Assembly: GCA_951799405.1 (NCBI GenBank)
Contig: OX637363.1
Span: 5,332,001-5,396,000, forward strand
Direction: 5' to 3'
Length of the DNA: 64,000 bases
From: Agapetus fuscipes
Lineage: Eukaryota > Arthropoda > Insecta > Trichoptera > Glossosomatidae
Shown here: positions 12,301 to 21,800 of the stretch, piece after piece
Position numbering within the stretch: the first letter of the stretch is position 1
Layout of the letters: every line of letters begins with the position of its first letter
Position numbers and translations under genes: made by a program
The notes under the pieces: generated by a model
The model's database searches: none
The model's input: only the letters and a program-made list of their open reading frames with translations
Told to the model about the DNA's origin: nothing

Positions 12301-15300
12301 AAAAGAACAGCTGCTGTCAGTGAAGCGCCGCCATCTTGAAAATCGAAAGTTAAAGTTACTAAATATTTACTGCCGAAATTCGGTGAGTGAAAATATTATG
12401 ATGATTTAACTAAAATTCCATTTTAGTTAACTTTACGATACTTCAAAATACCAGGCCTTATAAATGCTGCATGGGTACTGTAGAGTTCTCTATTTTTCAA
12501 CCAATAATTATATCGCTTTGACTTTGAGATCTTGGGGAAGAGAGGAAGTATCTCAAGGGGAGGGGAGGGATGAGATGCACCCCTGACGTTGCAAGGGATG
12601 AGGGAGTGGGATTTTGACTGGCGATCGATACAGATGTGTTTTTCTTTTCTTACTCTTCAAAAATCTAAAAATATATACTTCGGTTCTTTAATATTAAATT
12701 AAATTCGGGAGTTCGATTTCAACTTGCGGTCGACGGGTGTCTTTTGTTTCAAAGCTTAAAATATATTCATTTCGATTTTCTAAATAATAAAAATATTTCA
12801 TAAATAAAGGAACATTAATCAACAAAACTTTGAATACGCATCTATTGAACTTGAAATTTAAATAATAACTTTTATAAATATTAAGCGCGGAAATTCTTTT
12901 GATTTAATTTGACATTATTATTGTGAGGTGAAAAGTGCAGTGGTTATATTTCTTATTGGGATCCGGCCTTTCATTATTTAAAATTAAAATAACTATTTAC
13001 GTATAATACAGAGTTGTTCCTGAGCTGTTTTCCTGGGCTGAGTTTTCTTTGATTATACTAACAGATTAACTAAAAATCTACTAAACTAAAACTAAATTTC
13101 ATTGAACATATTACTTTATTTCATTTTTATGTTGGTGTTTTCTTTCAGAGTTTCTTATCGCTGTGTACTTGGTTATAATATATTTACTTTCAGGGATTCA
13201 TCGACTTACCTGTGCGGGGGAAAGATTTTCCTGTTTATTTTCTTATCAATGCCTTATTGTTAGTTATAGGTTTATTTCAGAGATTCACCTACTTAACTAA
13301 GCGGAGGGAGGTTTTCTTCTTATCTTCGACAAAGTAATTATTTACTGTCGCTGTCATTTATGTACTAACGCAACACACACACACACACACACCACTATTG
13401 ACATTTTGCATTAAATTAGATTCTCTCTCTTGCCGGAATTCTGCAATGTTATATTGAATTAAGAAATGTTTGGTTCGCTTGCATTTGAGATATACTGATT
13501 CCTGAAGTCAGCCGTTCCCAATGTCGTTTCCTTACCGAATGGTCCTTCCTGAAATTTCCCTTGTTGTGGAAAACGGTTGAACGAGTTGTCCGGTGGGTAG
13601 TGTATCGCATAGGTTTGCAAGATGATGGGACCTTTTGTCGTAGTTTATAAATGTGGGTCTGGTGTTGAACGTTCCACAGTCACGGGAAGACCCTAGTTTC
13701 AGGAAAATTCCTGAAAACCTATAACATTCAATGCAGAATTACCTAATCACTCTTACACATTACGGAATGCTGCTCTCCTTGAGGTGGTGAGAATGAAAGA
13801 ATGATTATGAAGGATTTGCATGTTGCATGAATTACCAATAAGTAAGGCCCGAAAGTAACCCATCTGAAGGTGAAAATGTATTCCAAACACACCATTACAC
13901 ATCCATCACACTAGGGGTTGGCCAAGCTAATAAAATACAAATTTCATAAATAAATTATAAACAAACAAACTGCAGTATGTGCTGAAGCCGAAATGCCTGC
14001 AATCTCATATCGGGATACACAAAGAATAACGCAGATGTACTTAATGCAGTTGAATTTGAAAACCGCTGAGTGACCTTGGTCATAATATGTTCCCGATCAC
14101 AACAAAGTTCCTGAAAATTGGCAGCCGGCCTCTGGCCAAATACAACCGGATATGTTCCTGACCTTCTGATCGCAACGAGAGTTCCTGAAAGGATCTGGGC
14201 TCACTCAGCTGGATTAATGTTCCATGATCTCTGATCATATATACTTGGAGTTTGCTTGGAGCCAACATTATTGCAGTAACTTGTAGCTGAACACACACAA
14301 TCCAGACTAACCTTCCTGTCCCGTGGTTTTTTGCAGCAAAAGATTACCATACGGAGAAGATGGGTAGAGTACAAGGGGAATTGGAGGAGGTACTCAAAAG
14401 GCCGTTGGGGCCATTTGCCATGATTAATTAGAGTCACTTAATCGACGAGGGTGTCGAAATCTTAGTTTCACGCCGCGTGTATCAGAATCCTTTCCTTGAA
14501 ATAACTAATAAAGGTCCATTTTGCAGTGCCTTTCAAATGACCGGTGGTCATAGAAAGATGCTGTAAAAGCCATGAACCTATTAATTTACAGGTGGACGCG
14601 CAAAGGTAAGAATTACAACAAAGAAGAGATCGCCTTGCATGTAATTACTTTCACTAACAAACTAAAACCTAACTGCCTTTCATCTCGCAATTTTTATGTC
14701 ATTTATGTTTTTGTCTGAAAATAATTTCGACTACCTTATATTCCAATTAATTAAACTTGCACACATTAAGACCGTTCCGTAATTAATAACGCTTAAATCT
14801 CGTCGCCTTAAAAATAATTGTAGTTCATACTGCCTCATCTCTGATCGCGTAAACGTAAAATGAATACTCGTTATAATCTTAAGAAAAGGGTAGAAATGTA
14901 TGAGAGGTACACCTCCCAAAAAGTACTTGGGTTTGCCACTAAAGTAGATTTTGAAACGGTAAAACAAAAAATAACACAACGTTCTGTTTCATTATCTTCC
15001 ACACGACGAGGAGTCCTACCCTTAGCTAGATGATCACATAATAATTGGCCAAAAATAATTACTACCTCGGTTGGGGTAGATTGCTCTTCCAGCAACTGAA
15101 ACTGAGGTTGGAAAAGAATCGAAGCAGCCTAGTGCTATTCCTTCAGAGAAGGTTTGTTGCACTTGAATCCTGGTGACTCCAGGGTACTCTCCCTGCACAT
15201 TCGATCGCTCCACTTCTAACTTAGGAGGAACAATCCCTCTTTCGAGTGATTCTCTTTCGGCTCTTCGTCTGTTCCTCCGTCCCCTTCTTCGGCAGGGGGG

Positions 15301-18079
15301 GAACATTACAGTACTTACAAATTTAAAAAAATCAACCGCCATCTTGAAACCACACATCAAGACATTATAATATTTATTCTCACTGGTTCATGCAGTTTTC
15401 TCCGTTTATGCGCCCTCAGCGCCCGCCTCTTCCACTCCTCGGAGAAGGCTGGCACGGAGCCCCCCTCCCGCTTGCTGCCGCCCCTCGGGGCCACCTCGCT
15501 ATCCTTGAAGTTGTCATCGGAGGAGAGCGCCCCATTGTCCCCGCACACTTCGCTGTGGATCACTGACAGCTCCTAAATACACACAACAAATAAAAATGAT
15601 CAATAAAACATCTAAGACAATTTGTATATGGTTACGGGGCGAGTAAAATTTCATAATATTTCCATCATCAGGTACAATATTTTTAATTTTAAAAATGAAA
15701 GGTTACAAATTGAATGCCCATCAATTAATGATAAAACATCTGTTCGTTTCCAACATGACTTTGAAATGTTTAAGAATGAAAGTTATGATCGTTTGACATA
15801 TTTACAAATTAAAATTCATTTAATTTTTTGAATATAAATTGACAAACCATTCTAGGTGTAATGACATTATTTCCAGCGTTTCATTACGCCATAGCCAACG
15901 CCTTCAGGAGGCACCCGTTCTTCATAATATTTTAAGATTATGTTTCATTATTTTTTTTAATTCAATAATGGTCGTAAACCTAATCACAATTATTACTTAC
16001 CTTCATATGTCTATAATCTAAGTTGCAAAGATATATTAGCATGTAAGGTTCAAGGCTCAACAAAGTTTTTACAGCATGGGGGGTCAGCCACATACCAACC
16101 TATAAGTCAAGGAACCATGCACAAGAATCAGTTCATCCCTAATCTTCGCGCCGAAGGGTGCTTTCTGTAGACGTTGGCTAGACGGCAACAAAATGTCAAG
16201 AATATTGTAAGTTCTCCTATATTGGTTGTCAGATATCTGAAAATTATAATTTTTGTTTTTTTTTAAGGATTCTTATGCGGGAGACTCCTCAATTTTTTAA
16301 AGTCTTGGGGTCTATGTCACCCTGGAAGGGTGCCGCAGAGGTGTTGCTTGAATCGTTGCTTCTGTCGTGAGGCGTTCACACAAAGGATCAAATGGAAATC
16401 ACGCACTTTGCAGCACTTTTTCACGAGAAAAAAACACAAAATCAAGCAGAGATCTGACAGATGTAGTGACAGCTAGAGAGCGCCATCTGCCAATGATAAT
16501 TTATACATTCATTTTAGTTTGTAAATATGACAGAAGGCTGTCCCTTCTAGCAACACTTGGAGATGTTTGTACCTGGAAGTATCTCCTCTTGGCTTTGAGA
16601 TGAGCAGATAGCAGTGGAGCAGGCTCTGGAACAGATCTGGGCAGGGGGGCCCCCGGGGGCGCACGGGCTGCCAGGGTCAGCAGACGCGTGCGAGCCGTCA
16701 CTGCAGACTGCAGCGTGCGGCGCCACTGGGAGCGCCACTGAAAACAAGCAACAACGCAAGATCACGCCTCATCCTCAGATCTTTGAACACTCGTCTTCAG
16801 ATTTTTGAAGTATTATCCAGTCCGTAGTCCAGTGGTAGCACTTTGGACTCGTGAATGGAAGGTTGTCGGTTTGAATCCCAGAAGAGCACAACAAATATAC
16901 ATTTTATAATTTCAAATTTGCTCTTCGCTGGGTTGAAAAATTCATAAACCTTTACCAAAGACCGGTCATCAAAAGGTCCATCTAGCCTTACAGCAACTGG
17001 GTCTTGCTTGAGAATTGGCACTTTGTAGCAAAGACCAAGCTCGTAAAAAGCTTGGTCGATAGTTCAGTTGGTAGAATGCTTGCATTCCATGCCAAGAGCA
17101 AGGGTTCTTCAATCTCCACCGAGGGTGTCAGAAATGATTTCCTGCTTTGGTGTCTGTCCTGCAAGGTGTAGGTACTCAGCCTTCACAAGAAATAAGAATT
17201 AGCCCCCCCGGGAGCTGGAAAACCCCCACTTTAACTGAAAGTGGTTGGTACCCGTGAAAATAAATAGGTCCCAAATCGCCACATGCGATCCCTTCATGGA
17301 TAACGCAGGCAAGAAGTTACACTATATGTGTAGCTTAGTTGCGTTGCATGAGGACAATTTTCTTTAGCGCCGTATTGTGAAAAATCACCTCAAGGGCGCT
17401 TTACATTATTATTTGTTTTTTTTACTTACATAAAAATATTTGATTTGATTGATTGATTTTAGTCACCAAGAACCTTTTCCCTAGCAACCCAGCCAAGTGA
17501 TTTCACTTGCTGAGTCCAGTCGAGCTGTGTGAAAAGAGCATAAGGCTTTGCAATCTCTAGGGAAGTTGTGGCTTACAGAGTGAATAGCGCTAGTCTAACC
17601 TGATGCTTGGCATGATGTCTCCTGGCTTTCTGCAGCCGCCTCCTCGCTCTGGCCAAGTCTGGTCTGTAGGCGCCTTCCCGCAGCCTCCTCTGGAACTCCA
17701 CCAGCGGAGAACCAAACTTAAACTCTTCCCGGTTGAACAGTTTCCGCAGCGTAATGTCCTTCTGGCACTCGTCATCCTCGGGAAAATTGGGCAGGAACGT
17801 GCGCAGGTGGCGCGCGCCCGCCTCGCTCAAGGACGCAAAAGTCCGCATGGAAAAAAACTCCTCAAACACGGCTGACTTTTCACACAGCTCTTGGGGTAAT
17901 TTGAAGTCGTTCCCTAGGATAGTAGCAGACTCCAGGCGGTCCTCTCCGCCAGAGGACGCGGAGCCAGATCCTGAGGCGGAGCCTGACCTAGAATCTGACC
18001 CCGAAGAGGAGGAGCTGGAGGATCCAGAGGCAGAACCATCGCTCGAAGAGTCAGCGTCTCCGGAAACCGGCGACTCCAT
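126..18079 (-). CDS. NFRKB: NFRKB / INO80 complex subunit G, partial (11 exons, C-terminus off the left edge)
   Basis: Nuclear subunit of the INO80 chromatin-remodelling complex; in other animals its N-terminal DEUBAD domain binds and restrains the deubiquitinase UCH37/UCHL5. The join 18079-17600, 16737-16573, 15572-15384, 11001-10686, 7946-7776, 6769-6657, 3740-3583, 2614-2473, 2078-1912, 1661-1515, 372-126 has GT/AG borders and consistent phases throughout, giving 765 codons with no stop. Diagnostic family matches: LPQELCEKSAVFEEFFSM (DEUBAD, about residues 55-75), SPIAPLNHWYS and PDDFVPYLQYK (winged-helix-like region), GRDSDALLLPLC, QERLRFQQPHRAFTYRL, GEGTRAHITQLL, VSGALDRMHCTPDPC and KLWMYLHKDRTEEEFERLH. 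Exon 11 ends on a good donor, so the Gln/Thr/Pro-rich C-terminal tail typical of the family lies outside the window. Nearly all intronic DNA is repeats. The least certain junction is the exon 7 donor. Confidence 0.93.
408..518 (+). mobile_element. SINE head (tRNA-like), truncated
   Basis: Box A-like TAGTCCA-type and box B GGTTCGAATCC of Pol III promoters. The rest of the SINE resumes at 770, beyond a Rep-A copy, so Rep-A probably inserted here. Confidence 0.8.
519..768 (+). repeat. Rep-A copy
   Basis: GTTTGG subfamily, complete, tail of ATTATAG-like units; splits a SINE. Confidence 0.85.
770..1168 (+). mobile_element. SINE body plus S2 monomer (tail T1)
   Basis: Body CTGGGTTGAAAAATTCAT..GCACTTTGTAGTGACGACC, then S2: GATAGCTCAGTTGGTAGAAT, tRNA-like, ending GTGTAGCTTAGTTGCG plus T run. 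Confidence 0.85.
1395..1475 (+). repeat. Isolated Penelope-type hairpin (CTGAAGA-stem-GAAAC)
   Basis: CTGAAGA at 1425, then ACCCAT pairing with ATGGGT, then GAAAC at 1452. The layout matches the terminal-repeat hairpin of the element at 47633. A tail-like sequence lies separately near 1812-1852. Within NFRKB intron 10 and exon 10 surroundings. Confidence 0.5.
1515..1661 (-). CDS. NFRKB: NFRKB exon 10
   Basis: Encodes AAVSGALDRMHCTPDPCVRY then RKLWMYLHKDR, strongly conserved in NFRKB. Phase 2 in and out. Confidence 0.94.
1912..2078 (-). CDS. NFRKB: NFRKB exon 9
   Basis: Encodes GHSLLAAARPRHVTLLALV and LPGGEGTRAHITQLL, a near-diagnostic NFRKB block. Ends in phase 2. Confidence 0.93.
2167..2419 (-). 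repeat. Rep-A copy
   Basis: Complete, minus orientation, in NFRKB intron 8, 54 bp from exon 8. Confidence 0.85.
2473..2614 (-). CDS. NFRKB: NFRKB exon 8
   Basis: Encodes QERLRFQQPHRAFTYRL and VGPLK. Donor AAG|GTCAGA. A 14-bp copy of the donor-proximal sequence recurs about 30 bp further into the intron (near 2441), a small direct repeat beside the splice site. Confidence 0.9.
2650..2835 (-). mobile_element. SINE body with tail T3
   Basis: Body and T3 only, in NFRKB intron 7; ends at an A run at 2827-2845. Confidence 0.78.
2866..3172 (+). mobile_element. SINE, tRNA-like head with tail T2
   Basis: Head with box B GGTTTGAATCC, body, then T2 ending in TTTCTTAAAAAAA. Complete. Confidence 0.87.
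3175..3580. other. NFRKB intron 7 sequence, no feature seen
   Basis: AT-rich; no open frame, repeat or RNA motif recognised. Confidence 0.5.
3583..3740 (-). CDS. NFRKB: NFRKB exon 7
   Basis: Encodes VYQWIGAGRDSDALLLPLCARWL, then a Thr/Pro/Ala linker. The donor TCA|GTAAAC was chosen because it gives phase 2, which the next exon needs; without splicing the frame stops at the TAA across the junction. Confidence 0.8.
3817..4079 (+). repeat. Rep-A copy
   Basis: GATTG subfamily with (ATTTAG)n tail; ends against TIR-C. Confidence 0.85.
4411..5905. mobile_element. piggyBac-type element, degenerate, in NFRKB intron 6
   Basis: Ends CCTTCCCC..GGGAGCGAAGG with TTAA on both sides (4407-4410, 5906-5909). 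It sits inside a TIR-C element at a TTAA that is uninterrupted in the copies near 24743 and 39196, so the target duplication is directly confirmed. Its outer parts match 40569-41482 in reverse orientation. Confidence 0.88.
4920..5290 (-). pseudogene. piggyBac transposase C-terminal remnant
   Basis: Minus strand reads FVRELSLELAKPNIIRRKNS, then a frame break, then KTIVCLICQKNCVC and, after further shifts, a second CxxC. The FLRELALELV-like helix followed by a C-terminal cysteine cluster is typical of piggyBac transposases. Multiple stops make it non-functional. Confidence 0.62.
5945..6442 (-). mobile_element. SINE dimer, head + body + S2
   Basis: Complete dimer with both tRNA-like modules; inserted in TIR-C debris in NFRKB intron 6. 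Confidence 0.87.
6657..6769 (-). CDS. NFRKB: NFRKB exon 6: winged-helix-like region
   Basis: Encodes VEDWLKALPSAVAFLAGE then PDDFVPYLQYKPVTQ, closely matching the NFRKB core. Phase 1 in, phase 0 out. Confidence 0.92.
6831..6990. mobile_element. MITE with GGGCTGGAAGTC end, truncated by Rep-A, NFRKB intron 5
   Basis: Left arm complete. The right arm ends at GATGATGATTCC, where a Rep-A copy begins. Confidence 0.72.
6991..7248 (+). repeat. Rep-A copy
   Basis: Complete; truncates a MITE on its left. Confidence 0.85.
7255..7435 (-). mobile_element. SINE head and part of body
   Basis: Degenerate head (GGGTTTGAATCCC in reverse) adjoining a Rep-A tail. Confidence 0.7.
7776..7946 (-). CDS. NFRKB: NFRKB exon 5: start of winged-helix-like region
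   Basis: Acceptor TTACAG|TT completes the split codon from exon 4. Encodes ACFLSVLRELVCLTPRHCLP then SPIAPLNHWYS. Ends in phase 1 at CAG|GTAACT. Confidence 0.9.
8030..8236 (-). repeat. Rep-A copy, 5'-truncated
   Basis: GTTTGG subfamily; followed by a short inverted duplication of its own TTCACTTTGC segment. Confidence 0.8.
8641..10192. repeat. 41-bp palindromic minisatellite in NFRKB intron 4
   Basis: About 37 copies of a 41-bp unit made of two related half-units, CTGTAGCGTAGTGCTATGCAT and CTGTTGCATAGTGCTATGCT. The second contains TGCATAG-TG-CTATGCA, a hairpin with 7-bp arms. Half-unit order is not strict: doublets of one kind occur. Copies differ by few substitutions. Confidence 0.95.
10345..10656. 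mobile_element. piggyBac-like MITE in NFRKB intron 4
   Basis: TTAA-CCCTTTAACTGAGG at the left and CAAAAGG-TTAA at the right. The right third resembles 30185-30885. Ends are imperfect. Confidence 0.6.
10686..11001 (-). CDS. NFRKB: NFRKB exon 4: DHPELVTAGI motif plus Pro-rich linker
   Basis: Begins DHPELVTAGITLRSIRERVGR, then Arg/Pro-rich and poly-Pro low complexity of about 65 residues ending QETVQEEA. Ends in phase 1. Very GC-rich compared with its introns. Confidence 0.87.
11064..11560 (-). mobile_element. SINE dimer, head + body + S2
   Basis: Complete dimer in NFRKB intron 3, 60 bp from exon 4. Confidence 0.87.
11735..11800 (-). repeat. Rep-A 5' fragment
   Basis: Only the first 65 bp of the element. 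Confidence 0.7.
11935..12490 (-). repeat. Rep-A copy split by Harbinger MITE
   Basis: Tail part 11935-12036, body continues at 12458-12490. Confidence 0.75.
12037..12457. mobile_element. PIF/Harbinger-type MITE (421 bp) inside Rep-A
   Basis: Inverted ends GGCCCGGTATATTGAAGTGT / ATACTTCAAAATACCAGGCC with a 3-bp TTA duplication (12034-12036, 12458-12460). The Rep-A sequence is continuous when it is removed. TTA duplications with GGCC(C/T)GG ends suit Harbinger. Confidence 0.85.
13145..13328. repeat. Degenerate tandem duplication
   Basis: Units near 13188-13255 and 13269-13325 share TTCAG(G/A)GATTCA, CTTA and GTTT-CTT-TATCTT blocks in order. Old and diverged. Confidence 0.5.
13372..13394. repeat. 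(CA)n microsatellite
   Basis: Uninterrupted CA run of about 11 units in NFRKB intron 3. Confidence 0.95.
15384..15572 (-). CDS. NFRKB: NFRKB exon 3
   Basis: 63 codons, phase 0 at both ends. Contains ALSSDDNFKDSE and a basic FSEEWKRRALRAHKRRK stretch that could act as a nuclear localisation signal (inference). Donor CCA|GTGAGA. Confidence 0.85.
16008..16118 (-). repeat. Rep-A copy, internally deleted
   Basis: Both ends present, about 140 bp of middle missing. Confidence 0.75.
16262..16350 (-). repeat. SINE tail T2 fragment
   Basis: Diverged T2 without head, in NFRKB intron 2; most like 52303-52395. Confidence 0.65.
16573..16737 (-). CDS. NFRKB: NFRKB exon 2
   Basis: 55 codons, phase 0 at both ends. 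Acceptor TTTTCAG and donor CAG|GTACAA. Arg/Pro/Ala-rich sequence ending HLKAKRRYFQ; little of it is conserved, and phase and position support the call. Confidence 0.82.
16815..17352 (+). mobile_element. SINE dimer, head + body + S2
   Basis: Complete; S2 carries the longer CACCGAGGGTGTCAGAAATG segment. Confidence 0.87.
17600..18079 (-). CDS. NFRKB: NFRKB exon 1: Ser-rich acidic N-terminus and DEUBAD domain
   Basis: Encodes residues 1-160. The start is the first ATG of the open frame. Residues 1-45 are a Ser/Gly/Asp run, then the DEUBAD helices (ILGNDFKLPQELCEK, FLPNFPEDD). The exon ends RRHHAKHQ before donor CAG|GTTAGA, phase 0. Confidence 0.93.
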
Positions 18080-18821
18080 CTGTCAGTCGGATTAAGGTTA
18101 GGCGGAAAATCTATTATGGAAACCCATAAAAGAGGTTGTTTTCACAGTGAAATTAAATTATTTTAGTTATTTCGATGACTTATGATGAAAATAGCATTTC
18201 AATTTGAGTTTTTAATAAAATAACATTCACAAGCTTTTTACACATCAATAATTAAATACCTAACTGTCAAAACTTAATTTCTTCTTCTTTTTCTTCTCCT
18301 TCTTTGTGGCGGATTCCCGGGTTCAGCAGGAGCGCCAGTGAATTGGGAAAGATGAAGAGTAATTTGCATTCATATGCACAGATCATTCTTTAAATCTGCG
18401 GCTAGCGGAGGGCCGGCACGAAAAGAGGGATATCAACAAAGTAAAAACAGTAAAAAAAAAGTGGAAGTAAGGAAATTAATTTCCAAACAGCAAATAGATG
18501 ACAGCACCGTACGAAAATTTTCTTGCCGTCTCCATAGCTTAGAAATGGATTTGAAACGAATGATCTATTTTTTTATCGTTAGGATAACGTCATAAGTATA
18601 CGACGTCGGGGTCCTTAGCAAACAATAACAAAATAGTTGTAATAAAACTATCTATGCAATTATACTGCTCATTCCGTCTCTAGGTCTTAAAAATATATTC
18701 GAAAATTTCACCGCGTAAATTAATTAAAAAGTCCAACTCTAGCACGGCAAAAGTCAAATAAAATAAATAACTGCTGTTTTCAAAATAAACTTTGCAGTTG
18801 TGATTTGTGATTAACGTCGAC
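18080..18821. promoter_or_regulatory. Head-to-head intergenic region, candidate bidirectional promoter
   Basis: The 742 bp between the NFRKB ATG (minus) and the MDC1-like ATG (plus) must hold both 5' UTRs and core promoters. I see no clear TATA box. A pyrimidine-rich tract lies near 18280-18310 and a GC-richer patch near 18380-18425. No Rep-A or SINE copies are recognisable here, unlike nearly every neighbouring interval. Promoter activity is inferred from arrangement only. Confidence 0.6.
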
Positions 18822-18851
18822 ATGGACAGCGAAGACGAGGATGTCGGACAG
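18822..18851 (+). CDS. MDC1: MDC1-like exon 1
   Basis: Ten codons, MDSEDEDVGQ, ending at donor CAG|GTTTGA in phase 0. A tiny coding first exon with two SDED/EDED-type acidic sites. Confidence 0.8.
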
Positions 18852-21800
18852 GTTTGATCATTGTCACTGTTTTCTTATTAATATTTATGATTTCCAAAAG
18901 AAATAAACAGTTTGTGTAACTTGTTTCAACAAGTCGCGAGGACATGTTTTTCCGGCTAGGCCATTCACTCCAAATTATAAACACTTGAATTTTCTGTGAA
19001 AAGTAATCTGTTTTCATAGATTCCATTTGTTAAACAGACATCCTGATATCTCCAATGTTTTCGATCATGCTTGAATTTTTTTCAAAACATTTTTTCAGCA
19101 GTTTTATTTTTTCATCCCAATCTCAGCACGTTCATCTTCTTTACAATAAATTAACATGAGAATAAGTTTTTCGAGGTCTACTTGTGTGGTGGATTAAAAG
19201 ATCATTTGTGAGCCCAAATTAATGGAATATCCAGAGTCATAATAAAAGAAGAGCCTGTATGAAGAAGGTTATGACTCTGGAGGAAATGAAAGCAGTATGT
19301 AAGGACAGAAATAAATGGCGGTTGATCTGTAATGTCGGCGGCTAGGGTTTATTAAAGTGAAATTTGTTTTAGTTTTTAGTTTTTGATGTGCATAAGTATA
19401 TATTATTATTTATTGATTTAAAAAATGAAATTTGTTGTGTATGTTCCTTGACTTATAGGTTGGTATGCCGCTGACCACCCATGCTGTAAAAATAGTTCAC
19501 TTTGCCAATGTCACCCCTGTCTCAGGGAAGGACGGCAAGAGTTGCAGGGTGTATGTCCATTTGAGATTTTAAAATATGCAGGACAATATAAAATATTTGT
19601 TACTTTGTTTTCATTTGAATTACGATCGATGATTGCTTAAATAAATAAAACACTTCAACAAATCCCATTTTTTTATTTTTCGCCTCCATAGAATTTGTCC
19701 CATACTAGAATCCAAACACCCCGTTATTTCGAACCCTCCTGTGTTTTTAGGGGTTCGGATTAACGAGGCTCTACTGTACTTATAGAATAAAAACCCAAAG
19801 CTCAGATTTACATAAACGCTTCGATTATTGCGACTTATATCAACCTATAAGTCAATGAACAAAAATAATAGTAAACATCTAACCATATAAAACAAACAAG
19901 CACCTCTGCGGCACTACAACAAGTGTCATGGACCCCTAGAGTCTCTGAAATCTAGGGAGTCTCCTGCACAGGATTTCTAAATATAATAATATCTAAATAT
20001 GAATAAATATGAAATATGAATAAATATCTAAAAAAAAAAAATATGAATGCATACACTTTTTCCTCAATGGAATACTTAATCCTGTTTATGTTTAACCCGT
20101 AGTTGGTTGTCTGTTTTTCAGGTGGGTGTACTGGTGGCTAGTGGTCTCTGTCTGCCGCTGCGGCCTGGAGTCCTGACATTAGGCCGCGCTGCCACGTGTG
20201 ACATCACTCTGCAGGGGCAGGTAACACACTAAATTATTCAAACTACATGTAACAATAACATATCAGATCTAATCTATGTTGCAAAGATATGTAACATTGG
20301 GGATTCACATTACATGCATTCTCACAAGTAGACACGCACAGTTCGCGCTTGCTTATGCCGCATGTGAACCTACAACATAAAAACCAAATCTCAAATGGAC
20401 ATACACCCTGCAACTCTTGCCGACCTTCCCTGAAACAGAGGTGACATTGGCAAAGTGAACCATTTTTCACAGTGTGTAGCTTAGTTGCGTTGCGGACATG
20501 TCACAAGCGCCTTTTGGACAAAAAAGGCCAAAAATTACATTGGTTACGCCAAAACCATACTTCGAAACCGCAGTTGTTTGTTTGGACATAAACGACAAAA
20601 AAAGTCATTGTAGAGCCATGGGAGTGAGCGCATTAGAAAGAGCAGAATTTTTTTAGGAGGTGAGATTGCGAAAGACTGGAACCTGCAGAGTGAGAATAAG
20701 AGAAGAGTATGTATGAAAAAGGTGATGAATATTGAGGAAATGAAAGTGGTTTGTAAGGACAGAAAAAAGTGGAGGCGCATCTGCGGAGGTACCGGCCACC
20801 CCTAGTGGAACGGCGGCAGGATACAGTACAGTACAGATAGCGTTCATAACTGTTTTTCGACCAAAACGTCGTTTATGCCCTATTTCCTTTCAACCGTCGA
20901 TATGGATGCATAGAGGAATTTTTGCGTGCATTTCTTAATTATTACTTGAATTTTCGCCTCTGATTCTTATAGGTTGGTATGACCACCCATACTGTAAAAA
21001 ATGGTTCACTTTGCCAATGTCACCCCTGTGTCAGCGAAAGTCGGCAAAAGTTGTAAGGCTTATGTTCATTTGAGGTTTGGATTTTATTTGTAAGTACACA
21101 TTCAGCATTTGTAAGCGCGAACTACACGTGTTTGTTTGTGGGCATGCATTTGAGAGCTCTAAATGAATATATCCTTGCAACTTAGATTATAGATTATAGA
21201 TTCAATACGGCTCACATTTTTGTGTTGATGTGAAGATGAAGTGATGAAGTGATCACCAATCTTGTAATGTTGCAGGGTATGGCGCAGCTGCACGCAGTAC
21301 TGTGCGTCAGAGACAAGACGACCATCACTCTCCTGCCTTTCACCAGAAAAATCACAAAACTAAACGAGGTCAGCTATGATTATTATTATCTTAACCGCCC
21401 TACCCATACGAATGTACGTAATACGTTTGCTATATTGTCGCCCGAACGCAACAAGCCGTATCACATACGTTCATGCAACAAAATGTCTGTACCTGAAAAC
21501 CCACAACCGGATTCTATATGTTCATATATACAAGGATAATTTATTTATAAGGTACACATAATAAAAGAGCGCCGTTTTTGTGTGTGTCACACCTCAAGGG
21601 CCCTCTCAAATCTAGGATAAGATTTTTTGTAAAGATGCGTCTTTAGTGCTCCTTTAAAGACACCAACAGTTTCTGCCTTCCTCACATTAGGTGGTAGTCT
21701 GTTCCACTCCATTGGGCCCGTAAACCGGAAAGCACGGTCCCCAAAATTAGTGCGTGTCTGACGTGACGGCTGGACTAAGTCAACCACCCCACACTCCGCA

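Larger units (their letters stand above)
12495..15380. other. NFRKB intron 3, mostly unannotated
   Basis: Apart from the (CA)n run and a degenerate tandem duplication I recognise nothing. Open frames here are short and on both strands. GTTCCTGA recurs at 13690-14190 without clear periodicity. Confidence 0.5.

Noticed and set aside
15034..15360. 108-codon minus-strand open frame in NFRKB intron 3
   Set aside because: No recognisable domain, partly antisense to another open frame, and no splice or repeat support.
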